64,000 nucleotides of DNA from Petrolisthes cinctipes. Taxonomy: Eukaryota > Arthropoda > Malacostraca > Decapoda > Porcellanidae. Below are positions 22,501 to 34,393 of the stretch, piece by piece; the stretch's first letter is position 1, and every line of letters starts with the position of its first letter. The stretch covers positions 2,914,001 through 2,978,000 of the forward strand of contig JAWQEG010001306.1 in assembly GCA_033782935.1 (NCBI GenBank), read 5' to 3'. The position numbers and the translations under genes are program-made. Under the pieces are notes generated by a model. It was not told the DNA's origin, did no database searches, and was given only the letters and a program-made list of their open reading frames with translations.

Positions 22501-24776
22501 GGTGCCAAAAAATCGATATCTCAAATTCAGTCCCAAAACACCCGAAAATTCGATATTTAGAGGTCCCAGAAGGTATCTGTACATGCCTACTCCGTGTTAG
22601 AGTATTTTCAAAATACAGGCCAAAAACATACTGAAAATCGATCTTTTAGGTGCCCAAAAGTCGATATGTGCATGCATCTTCTGTACCCGTTTATATCTCA
22701 AATTCTGGCCCTAAACACCCGAAATTTCGATATTTTGGGGTCCCAGAAGCGATCTGTACATGCCTACTCCGTGTTAGAGTATTTTCAAAATTCAGGCCCA
22801 TAACATGCTGAAAATCGATATTTTTTGTGCCCAAAGTCAATATGTGCATGTATCTTCTGTACCCGTTTATATCTCAAATTCAGGCTCAAAACACCCGAAA
22901 ATTCAATATTTTGGGGTCCCAGAAGCAATCTGTACAGTGCTAGAATATTTTCAAAATATAGGCTAAAAACATACTGAAAATCGATCTTTTAGGTGCACAA
23001 AAGTCGATATGTGCATGCATCTTCAGTACCCGTTTATATCTCAATCTCAGGCTCAAAACACCCGAAAATTCGATATTTTGGGGTCCCAGAAGCAATCTGT
23101 ACATGCCTACTCAGTGTTAGAGTATTTTTAAAATACAGGCCCAAAACATGCTGAAAATCGATATTTTAGATGCCCAAAGTCAATATGTGCATGTTTCTTC
23201 TGTACCCGTTTATATCTCAAATTCAGGCTCAAAACACCCGAAAATTCAATATTTTGGGGTTCCAGAAGCAATCTGTACATGCCTACTCAGTGCTAGAATA
23301 TTTTCAAAATATAGGCTAAAAACATGCTAAAAATCGATCTTTTAGGTGCCAAAAAGTCGATATCTCAAATTCAGTCCCAAAACACCCGAAAATTCGATAT
23401 TTAGGGGTCCCAGAAGCGATCTGTACATGCCTACTCCGTGTTAGAGTATTTTCAAAATACATGCTCAAAACATACTGAAAATCGATCTTTTAGGTGCACA
23501 AAAGTCGATATGTGCATGCATCTTCAGTACCCGTTTATATCTTAAATTCAGGCTCAAAACACCCGAAAATTCAATATTTTGGGGTCCCAGAAGCAATCTG
23601 TACATGCCTATTCAGTGTTAGAGTATTTTAAAAATACTGGCCCAAAACATGCTGAAAATCGATATTTTAGATGCCCAAAGTCAATATGTGCATGTATCTT
23701 CTGTACCCGTTTATATCTCAAATTCAGGCTCAAAACACCCGAAAATTCAATATTTTGGGGTCCCAGAAGCAATCTGTACATGCCTACACAGTGCTAGAAT
23801 ATTTTCAAAATATAGGCTAAAAACATGCTAAAAATCGACATTTTAGGTGCCAAAAAATCGATATCTCAAATTCAATCCCAAAACACCCGAAAATTCGATA
23901 TTTAGAGGTCCCAGAAGGTATCTGTACATGCTTACTCCGTGTTAGTGTATTTTCAAAATACAGGCCAAAAACATACTGAAAATCGGTCTTTTAGGTGCCC
24001 AAAAGTCGATATGTGCATGCATCTTCTGTACCCGTTTATATCTCAAATTCAGTCCCAAAACACCCGAAAATTCGATATTTAGGGGTCCCTGAAGCGATCT
24101 GTACATGCCTACTCCGTGTTAGAGTATTTTCAAAATACATGCTCAAAACATACTGAAAATCGATCTTTTAGGTGCACAAAAGTCGATATGTGCATGCATC
24201 TTCAGTACCCGTTTATATCTCAAATTCAGGCTCAAAACACCCGAAAATTCAATATTTTGGGGTCCCAGAAGCAATCTGTACATGCCTACTCCGTGTTAGA
24301 GTATTTTCAAAATACAGGCCCAAAACATGCTGAAAATCGATATTTTAGATGCCCAAAGTCAATATGTGCATGTATCTTCTGTACGAGTTTATATCTCAAA
24401 TTCAGGCTCAAAACACCCGAAAATTCAATATTTTGGGGTCCCAGAAGCAATCTGTACAGTGCTAGAATATTTTCAAAATATAGGCTAAAAACATGCTAAA
24501 AATCGATCTTTTAAGTGCCAAAAAGTCGATATCTCAAATTCAGTCCCAAAACACCCGAAAATTCGATATTTAGGGGTCCCAGAAGCGATCTGTACATGCC
24601 TACTCCGTGTTAGAGTATTTTCAAAATACAGGCCAAAAACATACTGAAAATCGATCTTTTAGGTGCCCAAAAGTCGATATGTGCATGCATTTTCTGTACC
24701 CGTTTATATCTCAAATTCTGGCCCTAAACACCCGAAAATTCGATATTTTGGGGTCCCAGAAGCGATCTGTACATGC

Positions 24777-24935
24777 CTACTCCGTTTTAGAGTATTTTCA
24801 AAATTCAGGCCCAAAACATGCAGAAAATCGATATTTTTGGTGCATGTATCTTCTGTACCCGTTTATATCTCAAATTCAGGCTCAAAACACCCGAAAATTC
24901 AATATTTTGGGGTCCCAGAAGCAATCTGTACATGC
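24777..24935 (-). repeat. B monomer with 17-bp deletion (159 bp)
   Basis: TTTTTGGTGC is followed directly by ATGTATCTTCTG. The normal monomer has 17 more bases ending in a second GTGC, so the loss is flanked by a GTGC direct repeat. The same deletion appears at about 26,820, 38,475 and 40,455, and I saw it nowhere else. It marks the four copies made by the 1,977-bp and 13.6-kb duplications. Confidence 0.9.
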
Positions 24936-27914
24936 CTACTCAGTGCTAGAATATTTTCAAAATATAGGCTAAAAACATGCTAAAAATCGATCTTTTAGGT
25001 GCCAAAAAGTCGATATCTCAAATTCAGTCCCAAAACACCCGAAAATTCGATATTTAGGGGTCCCAGAAGCGATCTGTACATGCCTACTCCGTGTTAGAGT
25101 ATTTTCAAAATACATGCTCAAAACATACTGAAAATCGATCTTTTAGGTGCACAAAAGTCGATATGTGCATGCATTTTCAGTACCCGTTTATATCTCAAAT
25201 TCAGGCTCAAAACACCCGAAAATTCAATTTTTTGGGTTCCCAGAAGCAATCTGTACATGCCTACTCAGTGTTAGAGTATTTTCAAAATACAGGCCCAAAA
25301 CATGCTGAAAATCGATATTTTAGGTGCCCAAAGTCGATATGTGCATGTATCTTCTGTACCCGTTTATATCTCAAATTCAGGCTCAAAACACCCGAAAATT
25401 CAATATTTTGGGGTCCCAGAAGCAATCTGTACATGCCTACACAGTGCTAGAATATTTTCAAAATATAGGCTAAAAACATGCTAAAAATCGACATTTTAGG
25501 TGCCAGAAAATCGATATCTCAAATTCAGTCCCAAAACACCCGAAAATTCGATATTTAGAGGTCCCAGAAGGTATCTGTACATGCTTACTCCGTGTTAGAG
25601 TATTTTCAAAATACAGGCCAAAAACATACTGAAAATCGATCTTTTACGTGCCCAAAAGTCGATATGTGCATGCATCTTCTGTACCCGTTTATATCTCAAT
25701 TTCTGGCCCTAAACACCCGAAAATTCGATATTTTGGGGTCCCAGAAGCGATCTGTACATGCCTACTCCGTGTTAGAGTATTTTCAAAATTCAGGCCCAAA
25801 ACATGCTGAAAATCGATATTTTTGGTGCCCAAAGTCAATATGTGCATGTATCTTCTGTACCCGTTTATATCTCAAATTCAGGCTCAAAACACCCGAAAAT
25901 TCAATATTTTGGGGTCCCAGAAGCAATCTGTACATGCCTACTCAGTGCTAGAATATTTTCAAAATATAGGCTAAAAACATGCTAAAAATCGATCTTTTAG
26001 GTGCCAAAAAGTCGATATCTCAAATTCAGTCCCAAAACACCCGAAAATTCGATATTTAGGGGTCCCTGAAGCGATCTGTACATGCCTACTCCGTGTTAGA
26101 GTATTTTCAAAATACATGCTCAAAACATACTGAAAATCGATCTTTTAGGTGCACAAAAGTCGATATGTGCATGCATCTTCAGTACCCGTTTATATCTCAA
26201 ATTCAGGCTCAAAACACCCGAAAATTCAATATTTTGGGGTCCCAGAAGCAATCTGTACATGCCTACTCCGTGTTAGAGTATTTTCAAAATACAGGCCCAA
26301 AACATGCTGAAAATCGATATTTTAGATGCCCAAAGTCAATATGTGCATGTATCTTCTGTACGAGTTTATATCTCAAATTCAGGCTCAAAACACCCGAAAA
26401 TTCAATATTTTGGGGTCCCAGAAGCAATCTGTACAGTGCTAGAATATTTTCAAAATATAGGCTAAAAACATGCTAAAAATCGATCTTTTAAGTGCCAAAA
26501 AGTCGATATCTCAAATTCAGTCCCAAAACACCCGAAAATTCGATATTTAGGGGTCCCAGAAGCGATCTGTACATGCCTACTCCGTGTTAGAGTATTTTCA
26601 AAATACAGGCCAAAAACATACTGAAAATCGATCTTTTAGGTGCCCAAAAGTCGATATGTGCATGCATTTTCTGTACCCGTTTATATCTCAAATTCTGGCC
26701 CTAAACACCCGAAAATTCGATATTTTGGGGTCCCAGAAGCGATCTGTACATGCCTACTCCGTTTTAGAGTATTTTCAAAATTCAGGCCCAAAACATGCAG
26801 AAAATCGATATTTTTGGTGCATGTATCTTCTGTACCCGTTTATATCTCAAATTCAGGCTCAAAACACCCGAAAATTCAATATTTTGGGGTCCCAGAAGCA
26901 ATCTGTACATGCCTACTCAGTGCTAGAATATTTTCAAAATATAGGCTAAAAACATGCTAAAAATCGATCTTTTAGGTGCCAAAAAGTCGATATCTCAAAT
27001 TCAGTCCCAAAACACCCGAAAATTCGATATTTAGGGGTCCCAGAAGCGATCTGTACATGCCTACTCCGTGTTAGAGTATTTTCAAAATACATGCTCAAAA
27101 CATACTGAAAATCGATCTTTTAGGTGCACAAAAGTCGATATGTGCATGCATTTTCAGTACCCGTTTATATCTCAAATTCAGGCTCAAAACACCCGAAAAT
27201 TCAATTTTTTGGGGTCCCAGAAGCAATCTGTACATGCCTACTCAGTGTTAGAGTATTTTCAAAATACAGGCCCAAAACATGCTGAAAATCGATATTTTAG
27301 ATGCCCAAAGTCGATATGTGCATGTATCTTCTGTACCCGTTTATATCTCAAATTCAGGCTCAAAACACCCGAAAATTCAATATTTTGGGGTCCCAGAAGC
27401 AATCTGTACATGCCTACACAGTGCTAGAATATTTTCAAAATATAGGCGAAAAACATGCTAAAAATCGACATTTTAGGTGCCAGAAAATCGATATCTCAAA
27501 TTCAGTCCCAAAACACCCGAAAATTCGATATTTAGAGGTCCCAGAAGGTATCTGTACATGCTTACTCCGTGTTAGAGTATTTTCAAAATACAGGCCAAAA
27601 ACATACTGAAAATCGATCTTTTACTTGCCCAAAAGTCGATATGTGCATGCATCTTCTGTACCCGTTTATATCTCAATTTCTGGCCCTAAACACCCGAAAA
27701 TTCGATATTTTGGGGTCCCAGAAGCGATCTGTACATGCCTACTCCGTGTTATAGTATTTTCAAAATTCAGGCCCAAAACATGCTGAAAATCGATATTTTT
27801 GGTGCCCAAAGTCAATATGTGCATGTATCTTCTGTACCCGTTTATATCTCAAATTCAGGCTCAAAACACCCGAAAATTCAATATTTTGGGGTCCCAGAAG
27901 CAATCTGTACATGC

Positions 27915-28062
27915 CTACTCAGTGCTAGAATATTTTCAAAATATAGGCTAAAAACATGCTAAAAATCGATCTTTTAGGTGCCAAAAAGTCGATATCTCAA
28001 ATTCAGTCCGAAAACACCCGAAAATTCAATATTTTGGGGTCCCAGAAGCAATCTGTACATGC
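27915..28062 (-). repeat. A monomer present in copy 1, absent in copy 2
   Basis: This 148-bp A-length monomer lies between landmark ends 27,914 and 28,062. Its last part carries the B-type AATTCAATATTTTGGGG mark, so it is itself an A/B recombinant. In copy 2 the landmark end at 41,549 is followed directly by C'. The offset between copies drops from 13,635 to 13,487, exactly 148 bp. Confidence 0.88.
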
Positions 28063-29918
28063 CTACTCAGTGTTAGAGTATTTTCAAAATACATGCTCAA
28101 AACATACTGAAAATCGATCTTTTAGGTGCACAAAAGTCGATATGTGCATGCATCTTCAGTACCCGTTAATATCTCAAATTCAGGCTCAAAACACCCGAAA
28201 ATTCAATATTTTGGGGTCCCAGAAGCAATCTGTACATGCCTACTCAGTGTTAGAGTATTTTCAAAATACAGGCCCAAAACATGCTGAAAATCGATATTTT
28301 AGATGCCCAAAGTCAATATGTGCATGTATCTTCTGTACCCGTTTATATCTCAAATTCAGGCCCAAAACACCCAAAAATTCAATTTTTTGGGGTCCCAGAA
28401 GCAATCTGTACATGCCTACACAGTGCTAGAATATTTTCAAAATATAGGCTAAAAACATGCTAAAAATCGACATTTTAGGTGCCAAAAAATCGATATCTCA
28501 AATTCAGTCCCAAAACACCCGAAAATTCGATATTTAGAGGTCCCAGAAGGTATCTGTACATGCCTACTCCGTGTTAGAGTATTTTCAAAATACAGGCCAA
28601 AAACATACTGAAAATCGATCTTTTAGGTGCCCAAAAGTCGATATGTGCATGCATCTTCTGTACCCGTTTATATCTCAAATTCTGGCCCTAAACACCCGAA
28701 AATTCGATATTTTGGGGTCCCAAAAGCGATCTGTACATGCCTACTCCGTGTTAGAGTATTTTCAAAATTCAGGCCCAAAACATGCTGAAAATCGATATTT
28801 TTGGTGCCCAAAGTCAATATGTGCATGTATCTTCTGTACCTGTTTATATCTCAAATTCAGACTAAAAACACCCGAAAATTCAATATTTTGGGGTCCCAGA
28901 AGCAATCTGTACATGCCTACTCAGTGCTAGAATATTTTTAAAATATAGTCTAAAAACATGCTAAAAATCGATCTTTTAGGTGCCAAAAAGTCGATATCTC
29001 AAATTCAGTCCCAAAACACCCGAAAATTCGATATTTAGGGGTCCCAGAAGCGATCTGTACATGCCTACTCCGTGTTAGAGTATTTTCAAAATACATGCTC
29101 AAAACATACTGAAAATCGATCTTTTAGGTGCACAAAAGTCGATATGTGCATGCATCTTCAGTACCCGTTTATATCTCAAATTCAGGCTCAAAACACCCGA
29201 AAATTCGATATTTTGGGGTCCCAGAAGCAATCTGTACATGCCTACTCAGTGTTAGAGTATTTTCAAAATACAGGCCCAAAACATGCTGAAAATCGATATT
29301 TTAGATGCCCAAAGTCAATATGTGCATGTATCTTCTGTACGAGTTTATATCTCAAATTCAGGCTCAAAACACCCGAAAATTCAATATTTTGGGGTCCCAG
29401 AAGCAATCTGTACATGCCTACACAGTGCTAGAATATTTTCAAAATATAGGCTAAAAACATGCTAAAAATCGACATTTTAGGTGCCAAAAAATCGATATCT
29501 CAAATTCAGTCCCAAAACACCCGAAAATTCGATATTTAGAGGTCCCAGAAGGTATCTGTACATGCCTAGTCCGTGTTAGAGTATTTTCAAAATACAGGCC
29601 AAAACCATACTGAAAATCGATCTTTTAGGTGCCCAAAAGTCGATATGTGCATGCATCTTCTGTACCCGTTTATATCTCAAATTCTGGCCCTAAACACCCG
29701 AAAATTCGATATTTTGGGGTCCCAGAAGCGATATGTACATGCCTACTCCGTGTTAGAGTATTTTCAAATTTCAGGCCCAAAACATGCTGAAAATCGATAT
29801 TTTTGGTGCCCAAAGTCAATATGTGCATGTATCTTCTGTACCCGTTTATAACTCAAATTCAGGCTCAAAACACCCGAAAATTCAATATTTTGGGGTCCCA
29901 GAAGCAATCTGTACATGC

Positions 29919-30216
29919 CTACACAGTGCTAGAATATTTTCAAAATATAGGCTAAAAAACATGCTAAAAATCGACATTTTAGGTGCCAAAAAATCGATAT
30001 CTCAAATTCAGTCCCAAAACACCCGAAAATTCGATATTTAGGGGTCCCAGAAGCGATCTGTACATGCCTACTCCGTGTTAGAGTATTTTCAAAAATATAG
30101 GCTAAAAACATGCTAAAAATCGATCTTTTAGGTGCCAAAAAGTCGATATCTCAAATTCAGTCCCAAAACACCCGGAAATTCGATATTTAGGGGTCCCAGA
30201 AGCGATCTGTACATGC
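29919..30216 (-). repeat. A-A dimer (two consecutive short monomers)
   Basis: Landmark ends at 29,918, 30,067 and 30,216 give two A-class monomers of 149 bp in a row. The first has a six-A run in GGCTAAAAAACATG. The second starts with the C-type TCCGTGTTAGAGTATTTTC but turns into A-type AAAATATAGGCT within a few bases, so it was formed by a switch in the shared TTTTCAAAAT tract. The same dimer lies at 43,406-43,703 in copy 2. Confidence 0.85.
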
Positions 30217-33200
30217 CTACTCCGTGTTAGAGTATTTTCAAAATACATGCTCAAAACATACTGAAAATCGGTCTTTTAGGTGCACAAAAGTCGATATGTG
30301 CATGCATCTTCAGTACCCGTTTATATCTCAAATTCAGGCTCAAAACACCCGAAAATTCAATATTTTGGGGTCCCAGAAGCAATCTGTACATGCCTACTCA
30401 GTGTTAGAGTATTTTCAAAATACAAGCCAAAAACATGCTGAAAATCGATATTTTTGATGCCCAAAGTCAATATGTGCATGTATCTTCTGTACCCGTTTAT
30501 ATCTCAAATTCAGGCTCAAAACACCCGAAAATTCAATATTTTGGGGTCCCAGAAGTAATCTTTACATGCCTACACAGTGCTAGAATATTTTCAAAATATA
30601 GGCTAAAAACATGCTAAAAATCGACATTTTAGGTGCCAAAAAATCGATATCTCAAATTCAGTCCCAAAACACCCGAAAATTCGATATTTAGAGGTCCCAG
30701 AAGGTATCTGTACATGCTTACTCCGTGTTAGAGTATTTTTTAAAATACAGGCCAAAAACATACTGAAAATCGATCTTTTAGGTGCCCAAAAGTCGATATG
30801 TGCATGCATCTTCTGTACCCGTTTATATCTCAATTTCTGGAACTAAACACCCGAAAATTCGATATTTTGGGGTCCCAGAAGCGATCTGTACATGCCTACT
30901 CCGTGTTAGAGTATTTTCAAAATACATGCTCAAAACATACTGAAAATCGATCTTTTAGGTGTACAAAAGTCGATATGTGCATGCAACTTCAGTACCCGTT
31001 TATATCTCAAATTCAGGCTCAAAACACCCGAAAATTCAATATTTTCGGGTTCCAGAAGCAATCTGTACATGCCTACACCGTGCTAGAATATTTTCAAAAT
31101 ATAGGCTAAAAACATGCTAAAAATCGACATTTTAGGTGCCAAAAAATCGATATCTTAAATTCAGTCCCAAAACACCCGAAAATTCGATATTTAGAGGTCC
31201 CAGAAGGTATCTGTACATGCCTACTCCGTGTTAGAGTATTTTCAAAATACATGCTCAAAACATACTGAAAATCTATCTTTTAGGTGCCCAAAAGTCGATA
31301 TGTGCATGCATCTTCTGTACCCGTTTATATCTCAATTTCTGGCCCTAAACACCCGAAAATTCGATATTTTGGGGTCCCAGAAGCGATCTGTACATGCCTA
31401 CTCCGTGTTAGAGTATTTTCAAAATTCAGGCCCAAAACATGCTGAAAATCGATATTTTTGGTGCCCAAAGTCAATATGTGCATGTATCTTCTGTACCAGT
31501 TAATATCTCAAATTCAGTCTCAAAACACCCGAAAATTCAATATTTTGGGGTCCCAGAAGCAATCTGTACATGCCTACTCCGTGTTAGAGTATTTTCAAAA
31601 TTCAGGCCCAAAACATGCTGCAAATCGATATTTTTGGTGCCTAAAGTCAATATGTGCATGTATCTTCTGTACCCGTTTATATCTCAAATTCAGGCTCAAA
31701 ACACCCGAAAATTCAATATTTTGGGGTCCAAGAAGCAATCTGTACAGTGCTAGAATATTTTCAAAATATAGGCTAAAAACATGCTAAAAATCGATCTTTT
31801 AGGTGCCAAAAAGTCGATATCTCAAATTCAGTCCCAAAACACCTAAAAATTCGATATTTAGGGGTCCCAAAAGCGATCTGTACATGCCTACTCCGTGTTA
31901 GAGTATTTTCAAAATACATGCTCAAAACATACTGAAAATCGATCTTTTAGGTGCACAAAAGTCGATATGTGCATGCATCTTCAGTACCCGTTTATATCTC
32001 AAATTCAGGCTCAAAACACCCGAAAATTCAATATTTTGGGGTCCCAGAAGCAATCTGTACATGCCTACTCAGTGTTAGAGTATTTTCAAAATACAGGCCC
32101 AAAACATGCTGAAAATCGATATTTTAGATGCCCAAAGTCAATATGTGCATGTATCTTCTGTACCCGTTTATATCTCAAATTCAGGCTCAAAACACCCGAA
32201 AATTCAATATTTTGGGGACCCAGAAGCAATCTGTACATGCCTACACAGTGCTAGAATATTTTCAAAATATAGGCTAAAAACATGCTAAAAATCGACATTT
32301 TAGGTGCCAAAAAATCGATATCTCAAATTCAGTCCCAAAACACCCGAAAATTCGATATTTAGAGGTCCCAGAAGGTATCTGTACATGCTTACCCTGTGTT
32401 AGAGTATTTTCAAAATACAGGCCAAAAACATACTGAAAATCGATCTTTTAGGTGCCCAAAAGTCGATATGTGCATGCATCTTCTGTACCCGTTTATATCT
32501 CAATTTCTGGCCCTAAACACCCGAAAATTCGATATTTTGGGGTCCCAGAAGCGATCTGTACATGCCTACTCCGTGTTAGAGTATTTTCAAAATTCAGGCC
32601 CATAACATGCTGAAAATCGATATTTTTGGTGCCCAAAGTCAATATGTGCATGTATCTTCTGTACCCGTTTATATCTCAAATTCAGGCTCAAAACACCCGA
32701 AAATTCAATATTTTCGGGTCCCAGAAGCAATCTGTACATGCCTACTCAGTGCTAGAATATTTTCAAAATATAGGCTAAAAACATGCTAAAAATCGATCTT
32801 TTAGGTGCCAAAAAGTCGATATCTCAAATTCAGTCCCAAAACACCCCAAAATTTGATATTTAGGGGTCCCAGAAGCGATCTGTACATGCCTACTTCGTGT
32901 TAGAGTATTTTCAAAATACATGCTCAAAACATACTGAAAATCGATCTTTTAGGTGCACAAAAGTCGATATGTGCATGCAACTTCAGTACCCGTTTATATC
33001 TCAAATTCAGGCTCAAAACACCCGAAAATTCAATATTTTCGGGTCCCAGAAGCAATCTGTACATGCCTACACAGTGCTAGAATATTTTCAAAATATAGGC
33101 TAAAAACATGCTAAAAATCGACATTTTAGGTGCCAAAAAATCGATATCTCAAATTCAGTCCCAAAACACCCGAAAATTCGATATTTAGAGGTCCCAGAAG

Positions 33201-33892
33201 GTATCTGTACATGCCTACTCCGTGTTAGAGTATTTTCAAAATACAGGCCAAAAACATACTGAAAATCGATCTTTTAGGTGCCCAAAAGTCGATATGTGCA
33301 TGCATCTTCTGTACCCGTTTATATCTCAAATTCTGGCCCTAAACACCAGAAAATTCAATATTTTGGGGTCCCAGAAGCGATCTGTACATGCCTACTCCGT
33401 GTTAGAGTATTTTCAAAATACAGGCCAAAAACATACTGAAAATCGATCGTTTAGGTGCACAAAAGTCGATATGTGCATGCATCTTCAGTACCCGTTTATA
33501 TCTCAAATTCAGGCTCAAAACACCCGAAAATTCAATATTTTGGGGTCCCAGAAGCAATCTGTACATGCCTACTCAGTGTTAGAGTATTTTAAAAATACAA
33601 GCCAAAAACATGCTGAAAATCGATATTTTAGATGCCCAAAGTCAATATGTGCATGTATCTTCTGTACCCGTTTATATCTCAAATTCAGGCTCAAAACACC
33701 CGAAAATTCAATATTTTGGGGTCCCAGAAGCAATCTGTACATGCCTACTCAGTGCTAGAATATTTTCAAAATATAGGCTAAAAACATGCTAAAAATCGAT
33801 CTTTTAGGTGCCAAAAAGTCGATATCTCAAATTCAGTCCCAAAACACCCAAAAATTCGATATTTAGGGGTCCCAAAAGCGATCTGTACATGC

Positions 33893-34393
33893 CTACTCCG
33901 TGTTAGAGTATTTTCAAAATACATGCTCAAAACATACTGAAAATCGATCTTTTAGGTGCACAAAAGTCGATATGTGCATGCATCTTCAGTACCCGTTTAT
34001 ATCTCAAATTCAGGCTCAAAACACCCGAAAATTCAATATTTTGGGGTCCCAGAAGCAATCTGTACATGCCTACTCAGTGTTAGAGTATTTTCAAAATACA
34101 GGCCCAAAACATGCTGAAAATCGATATTTTAGATGCCCAAAGTCAATATGTGCATGTATCTTCTGTACCCGTTTATATCTCAAATTCAGGCTCAAAACAC
34201 CCGAAAATTCAATATTTTGGGGTCCCAGAAGCAATCTGTACATGCCTACACAGTGCTAGAATATTTTCAAAATATAGGCTAAAAACATGCTAAAAATCGA
34301 CATTTTAGGTGCCAAAAAATCGATATCTCAAATTCAGTCCCAAAACACCCGAAATTTCGATATTTAGAGGTCCCAGAAGGTATCTGTACATGC
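33893..34393 (-). repeat. 501-bp trimer in the right arm (exemplar)
   Basis: Read on the + strand the order is C' (33,893-34,069), B' (34,070-34,245), A' (34,246-34,393), with lengths 177, 176 and 148. This is exactly the left-arm trimer in reverse. The next trimer (34,394-34,894) carries the same subtype marks, so here two primed trimers are adjacent instead of alternating. Confidence 0.93.

Larger units (their letters stand above)
16781..24311 (-). repeat. Irregular zone right of the inversion
   Basis: Satellite continues without interruption but with mixed monomer order. Items include a 19-bp deletion near 16,900, an unusual GGCCAAAATTTAACATGC variant at ~16,999 and ~21,447, an A/B chimera at 19,419-19,566, a T7 run near 20,704, and C-type first halves joined to A-type second halves near 21,670 and 24,040. 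Trimers of 501 and 491 bp are still common between these. Confidence 0.8.
24116..28069 (-). repeat. 1,977-bp tandem duplication (two copies)
   Basis: 24,116-26,092 and 26,093-28,069 share order and rare marks at a constant offset of 1,977. The unit is four trimers with steps of 491, 484, 501 and 501 bp; 491 has the 10-bp border deletion and 484 has a 17-bp deletion. Distinguishing bases exist, for example 25,237 T versus 27,214 G and 25,324 G versus 27,301 A. The pair is repeated again at 37,751-41,704. Confidence 0.9.

Noticed and set aside
33222..33758. The 178-codon open frame here, its copy at 46,709-47,245, and the 186-codon frame at 35,403-35,963, the longest in the window.
   Set aside because: They are produced by monomer junctions that skip the A monomer and keep frame. 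The content is the same repeat translation joined twice, with no independent sign of coding.
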